Part shown: piece after piece, positions 60,992 to 64,000 of the stretch
How positions within the stretch are numbered: position 1 is the stretch's first letter
How the letters are laid out: the number at the start of each line of letters is the position of its first letter
Source: Chondrus crispus
Taxonomy: Eukaryota; Rhodophyta; Florideophyceae; Gigartinales; Gigartinaceae
Reading direction: 5' to 3'
Length of the DNA stretch: 64,000 bases
Assembly: GCF_000350225.1 (NCBI RefSeq)
Contig: NW_005179158.1
Location: forward strand, 390,298-454,297
Position numbers and translations under genes: made by a program
The notes under the pieces: generated by a model
Database searches by the model: none
What the model saw: the letters and a program-made list of their open reading frames with translations, nothing else
What the model was told of the DNA's origin: nothing

Positions 60992-63439
60992 ATGCGGATA
61001 GCCGCCGCCCTCATCAACCTTCGCCCATACCTATTCACCCGCACTCTCCCCAGCCAATTTCATCCGCGAGCCCCCTTTCACCGCACCCCGTCCCGCCGCT
61101 TCGTGTCCACCATGCACTCCTACGTCGAGGTCATCGGCCCGGGCACGCCGGACGCGTCCTCTAGTCTGCACCTCTTTTTCGACGAGGGCCGCTATCTCTT
61201 CGAATGCGGCGACGGCACTCAGCGTCTCTGCACAGAGTACGGCATCAAGCTCGGTCGTCTGCGCAGCATTTTCCTCACCTCCCTTGCCGCCCCCTCCATC
61301 GGCGGCCTGCTCGGCCTCAACCTCACCCTAGCAGACGCTGGGAAGGAGTCCGTTTCCATCACTGCGCCGAAAGGACTTGCCTCCATCTTCAAGGCCGCCC
61401 GCTCCTTCTACTACCGCCCCTCGTTGCAATCCACCTTGCATGAAGTCGACTTGGAAGCTTCAGTCGAACCCCTCCCCGTCTTGGTCTTGGAGGATGAGAA
61501 CGTCAATATCACTGCCATCCCTGTGCGCAGTCGCAGGGATATCGAAATTGACACGGCCTTCGGGGCACATTTCGATGCCCTGGCATATGTTTGCCGCCTG
61601 CACGACCTTCGTGGGAAGTTCAATCCTGCCCGCGCGATGGAACTCGGTGTGAAGAAAGGACGCTTATTCGGGCAATTGCAAAGGGGCGTGCCGGTCACTA
61701 CGGACAATGGTGTGACGGTCACCCCGGAGCAAGTGATGTCAAAGAGCACGCCAGGTCCCATGTTCTTGGTCATCCCCTGCCCAACTGTCAATCACATCCA
61801 AGCCATCACCAAGTCAAAGGCTCTCAACCCGGTGGAGCTGGGCATCCTCTCGGCGGATGCCTCGTCCAACCTGATGAGGCGCTGCGTGGTCGCCCACCTC
61901 GCCCCAAAGCATGTGCTAGAAAATACCGCGTATAGAGAATGGTGCGACTCGTTCGGTGCAGATGTCAGCCACATTCCTCTTCACCCGTCAGTCAGCTCGC
62001 CACGGACGGTTTTTAGTACCCACGCTACAGATGCGGCATTGTTGCATTTCACCGTTGATAAAGATCTGTTCCCCCTCCCATCAGATGCGCTCGATGCGAG
62101 TTCTCTGGTCTCGGTAAGCGAAGCGCGCTCTTCGCGAAGCAATCCAGAATCTGCCATGCCATTGTCTATGTGCAAACCAGCGCAACCGGAAGGCTTCAGA
62201 ACGGATGAGGGCTTCCCTTCGTTTTGCCTCAACCGAACTGGAACTTGGCTGGAAGGAGATTGTAAGATGAAGTTTGTTTTGTCACCAAGTGCCAATGCAG
62301 GTCCGGACATGGGAGCAGTGCGACCGCGATTCATAGAGAGGATAGCGGGGCAGCCGAAACATCCCTGGCGGGAAGCTGCCCTCAAAAAGCATGCAGAGGA
62401 GCCAGTGGGGAAAGGAAGGCAAACGCCGCCGTCGATCTCGTCGCTATCACCAGGCACAGCGGCCGTGCGCTTTTTCGGGACTGGAGCAGCTATCCCTGGG
62501 AAGCACAGGAACGTTTCTTCATTGATGATTGACATGTTCGAGCGAGGGAGCGTAATGATGGACTGTGGAGAAGGAACATGGGGTCAAATGGTGAGAATGT
62601 TTGGGCAGGAAAGGGCAAGACGGGTGTTGTGTGGTCTAAAAGTTGTTTTCATCTCACACATGCATGCGGACCACCACCTCGGCCTTTTGACCCTTTTACA
62701 TGAACGAGCAATCGCTCTTCGAGAGCAGTCGGTTTACGGGCGGGGGCCTCAGCTTGTCGTCGTTGGACCGCATTATTTGGCATCCTGGCTGGAGGCCTTC
62801 CAGGCGGCAGCGAGAGTACCGCTTCGCGACACTCTGGCACCTTTGAAACGTAGCTTCAAGTTTTTCGACGCCAAGGCGCTGACGGATCCACAAGCGCCCG
62901 AAGCAAAGTTCTTCCCCGACGCTTTTGGACTAGAAGTAGGTTGCGTCAGTGTGATCCATTGCCCACTGTCGTATGGTATTATGTTGAGGGATTGCGTGAG
63001 TGGGTGGAAGGTTGTTTATTCTGGTGATACGCGCCCATGTCCAGCCTTGGGGGAAATTGGGAAAGGGGCGACTCTCGCCATTCACGAAGCAACTCTAAGC
63101 GACGATATGCAGGACGAAGCAAGGGACAAGTTGCACTGTACAACGAGCGAGGCTTTAGATGTTTGTGTGAATGATATGGGAGCGTGGCGAACGATCCTGA
63201 CGCATTTTTCTCAGAGGTATCCAAGAATTCCTAAACTGGATGATGCAACAGTGGCGCGATTGGACCAGGACAGGGCTGCATTTGCATTTGACCTTATGAG
63301 TGTGGACTTTACGAGATTGGAGGAAATTCCTGAAGTAGTCCCTGCCATGCTGGACCTCTTCCCGGACGGGAATGGCGTTGAGGCAAGTGATATAGACGAA
63401 GCTAGGGCGAGGATGCACAAGGCGTGTGAGAGTGTTTAA
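60992..63439 (+). CDS. ELAC2: Long-form tRNase Z (ELAC2)
   Basis: 815 codons. Two metallo-beta-lactamase-like halves. The N-terminal half keeps the fold but not the metal motif. The C-terminal half has GTGAAIPGKHRNVS, the Zn motif SHMHADHHLG (about 555), YSGDTRPCPAL and ATLAIHEAT. The enzyme cuts the 3' trailer from tRNA precursors in nucleus and mitochondria. The first 40 residues from ATG 60992 are Arg/Leu-rich and lack acidic residues, like a mitochondrial presequence. A second ATG at 61112 starts directly at the folded domain and could make the nuclear form. Confidence 0.95.
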   Translation: MRIAAALINLRPYLFTRTLPSQFHPRAPFHRTPSRRFVSTMHSYVEVIGPGTPDASSSLHLFFDEGRYLFECGDGTQRLCTEYGIKLGRLRSIFLTSLAAPSIGGLLGLNLTLADAGKESVSITAPKGLASIFKAARSFYYRPSLQSTLHEVDLEASVEPLPVLVLEDENVNITAIPVRSRRDIEIDTAFGAHFDALAYVCRLHDLRGKFNPARAMELGVKKGRLFGQLQRGVPVTTDNGVTVTPEQVMSKSTPGPMFLVIPCPTVNHIQAITKSKALNPVELGILSADASSNLMRRCVVAHLAPKHVLENTAYREWCDSFGADVSHIPLHPSVSSPRTVFSTHATDAALLHFTVDKDLFPLPSDALDASSLVSVSEARSSRSNPESAMPLSMCKPAQPEGFRTDEGFPSFCLNRTGTWLEGDCKMKFVLSPSANAGPDMGAVRPRFIERIAGQPKHPWREAALKKHAEEPVGKGRQTPPSISSLSPGTAAVRFFGTGAAIPGKHRNVSSLMIDMFERGSVMMDCGEGTWGQMVRMFGQERARRVLCGLKVVFISHMHADHHLGLLTLLHERAIALREQSVYGRGPQLVVVGPHYLASWLEAFQAAARVPLRDTLAPLKRSFKFFDAKALTDPQAPEAKFFPDAFGLEVGCVSVIHCPLSYGIMLRDCVSGWKVVYSGDTRPCPALGEIGKGATLAIHEATLSDDMQDEARDKLHCTTSEALDVCVNDMGAWRTILTHFSQRYPRIPKLDDATVARLDQDRAAFAFDLMSVDFTRLEEIPEVVPAMLDLFPDGNGVEASDIDEARARMHKACESV

Positions 63440-64000
63440 CATTTTAACTTGGAATGAGGATGAAGGGAACAGCCACATACTTTTTTTTGACGATCACGTC
63501 TACCCTTCGAAGGGTACATGCATCTATAAAAAATATACTGTAAAAGTCAGGTGTGAGATAGGCGCCCCAATGTTCAGCGAATGCAAGTCGATGACTTTTG
63601 CTTCAAAAAGATCAAGCCCCACTCTATTGTTCTATTTGTTAAATAATCGCTGTACTCTGCAAGAGCCAAACAGTGTTTTTCAGAGGATCATGACACAACT
63701 CTGTTGTCTACGTCAACTTGAAGAAGAAGAAGAAGAAGAAGAAGTTACAAACATTGATCTTGGTTAAGTGCGGGGTAGTCGCAAGAGCCCATTTGCGAGA
63801 TGGTCTGGGAACTTGAGAATAGTTTCTATTCTTTATACGAGGAGGTGCTATGGTTGGCGCAGTAATGTAGATGGGGCGATGACGTAGAAGGTGGTCACGT
63901 ATACACTGTCCCACACTAGTGAAAGAGAGCGTACCCGCTCCTGCCAAGGGTTGTCAAAAGGATGACTAGGATGACTAGGATGACTCGGATGACTCAAGGC
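63440..64000. other. Right edge: intergenic with simple repeats
   Basis: A GAA run lies at about 63720-63743 and four units of a GGATGACTA-like repeat at 63961-63995. No gene seen; the next gene is outside the window. Confidence 0.6.

Overview
The window is eukaryotic nuclear DNA. It splits into a retrotransposon sea (1 to about 36.1 kb), a gene-poor margin (36.1-39.4 kb) and a compact gene island (39.4-63.4 kb). Island genes are almost all uninterrupted ORFs separated by 0.1-0.75 kb. Only one intron is clearly supported. Single-exon genes packed in islands between nested LTR elements resemble florideophyte red algae such as Chondrus, but that assignment is an inference. No plastid, viral or bacterial gene set is present. 

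Repeat sea, left to right. (1) Gypsy-1, a chromodomain Ty3/gypsy element on the minus strand (from before base 1 to 8206), sits inside the gag gene of copia-2, a Ty1/copia element whose 5' LTR ends at 9846. (2) Copia-2 abuts a degraded third copia-like element, RT3 (minus strand, 10618-11088 and 18243-19770). (3) RT3 is split by Copia-1, a copy with both LTRs (11094-18237; two 938-bp LTRs; target duplication gctta). (4) Gypsy-2 (20486-36133, plus strand; target duplication ccccc) carries gag, pol and an extra 6-kb module between pol and the 3' LTR with antisense ORFs. Its 5' LTR is split by a solo copia LTR (20770-21698) and its module by another solo LTR (31546-32794). 

The most unusual material is in the elements. 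Both gypsy elements carry an antisense coiled-coil ORF downstream of pol. In gypsy-2 the module holding it is bounded by 31-bp direct repeats that each include a polypurine-tract-like sequence. The copia elements have primer-binding sites matching the anticodon arm of initiator tRNA-Met, as in Drosophila copia, and LTR ends that are not TG...CA. Copia-2 has a two-zinc-finger ORF in its leader. 

Gene island, in order: dual-specificity phosphatase (-), UBC6/UBE2J-type E2 (+), LKB1/STK11-like kinase (-), unknown coiled-coil protein (+), PCID2/Thp1 (-), DDX46/Prp5 helicase (-), small UAP56-binding-motif protein (+), RTEL1 helicase (-), maspardin-CUE protein (+), F-box protein (-), MED30-like Mediator subunit (+, one intron), long-form tRNase Z ELAC2 (+). 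The genes form five head-to-head pairs with short shared promoters and mostly tail-to-tail junctions between pairs. PCID2, DDX46 and the UAP56-binding protein form a small neighbourhood of mRNA splicing and export functions.
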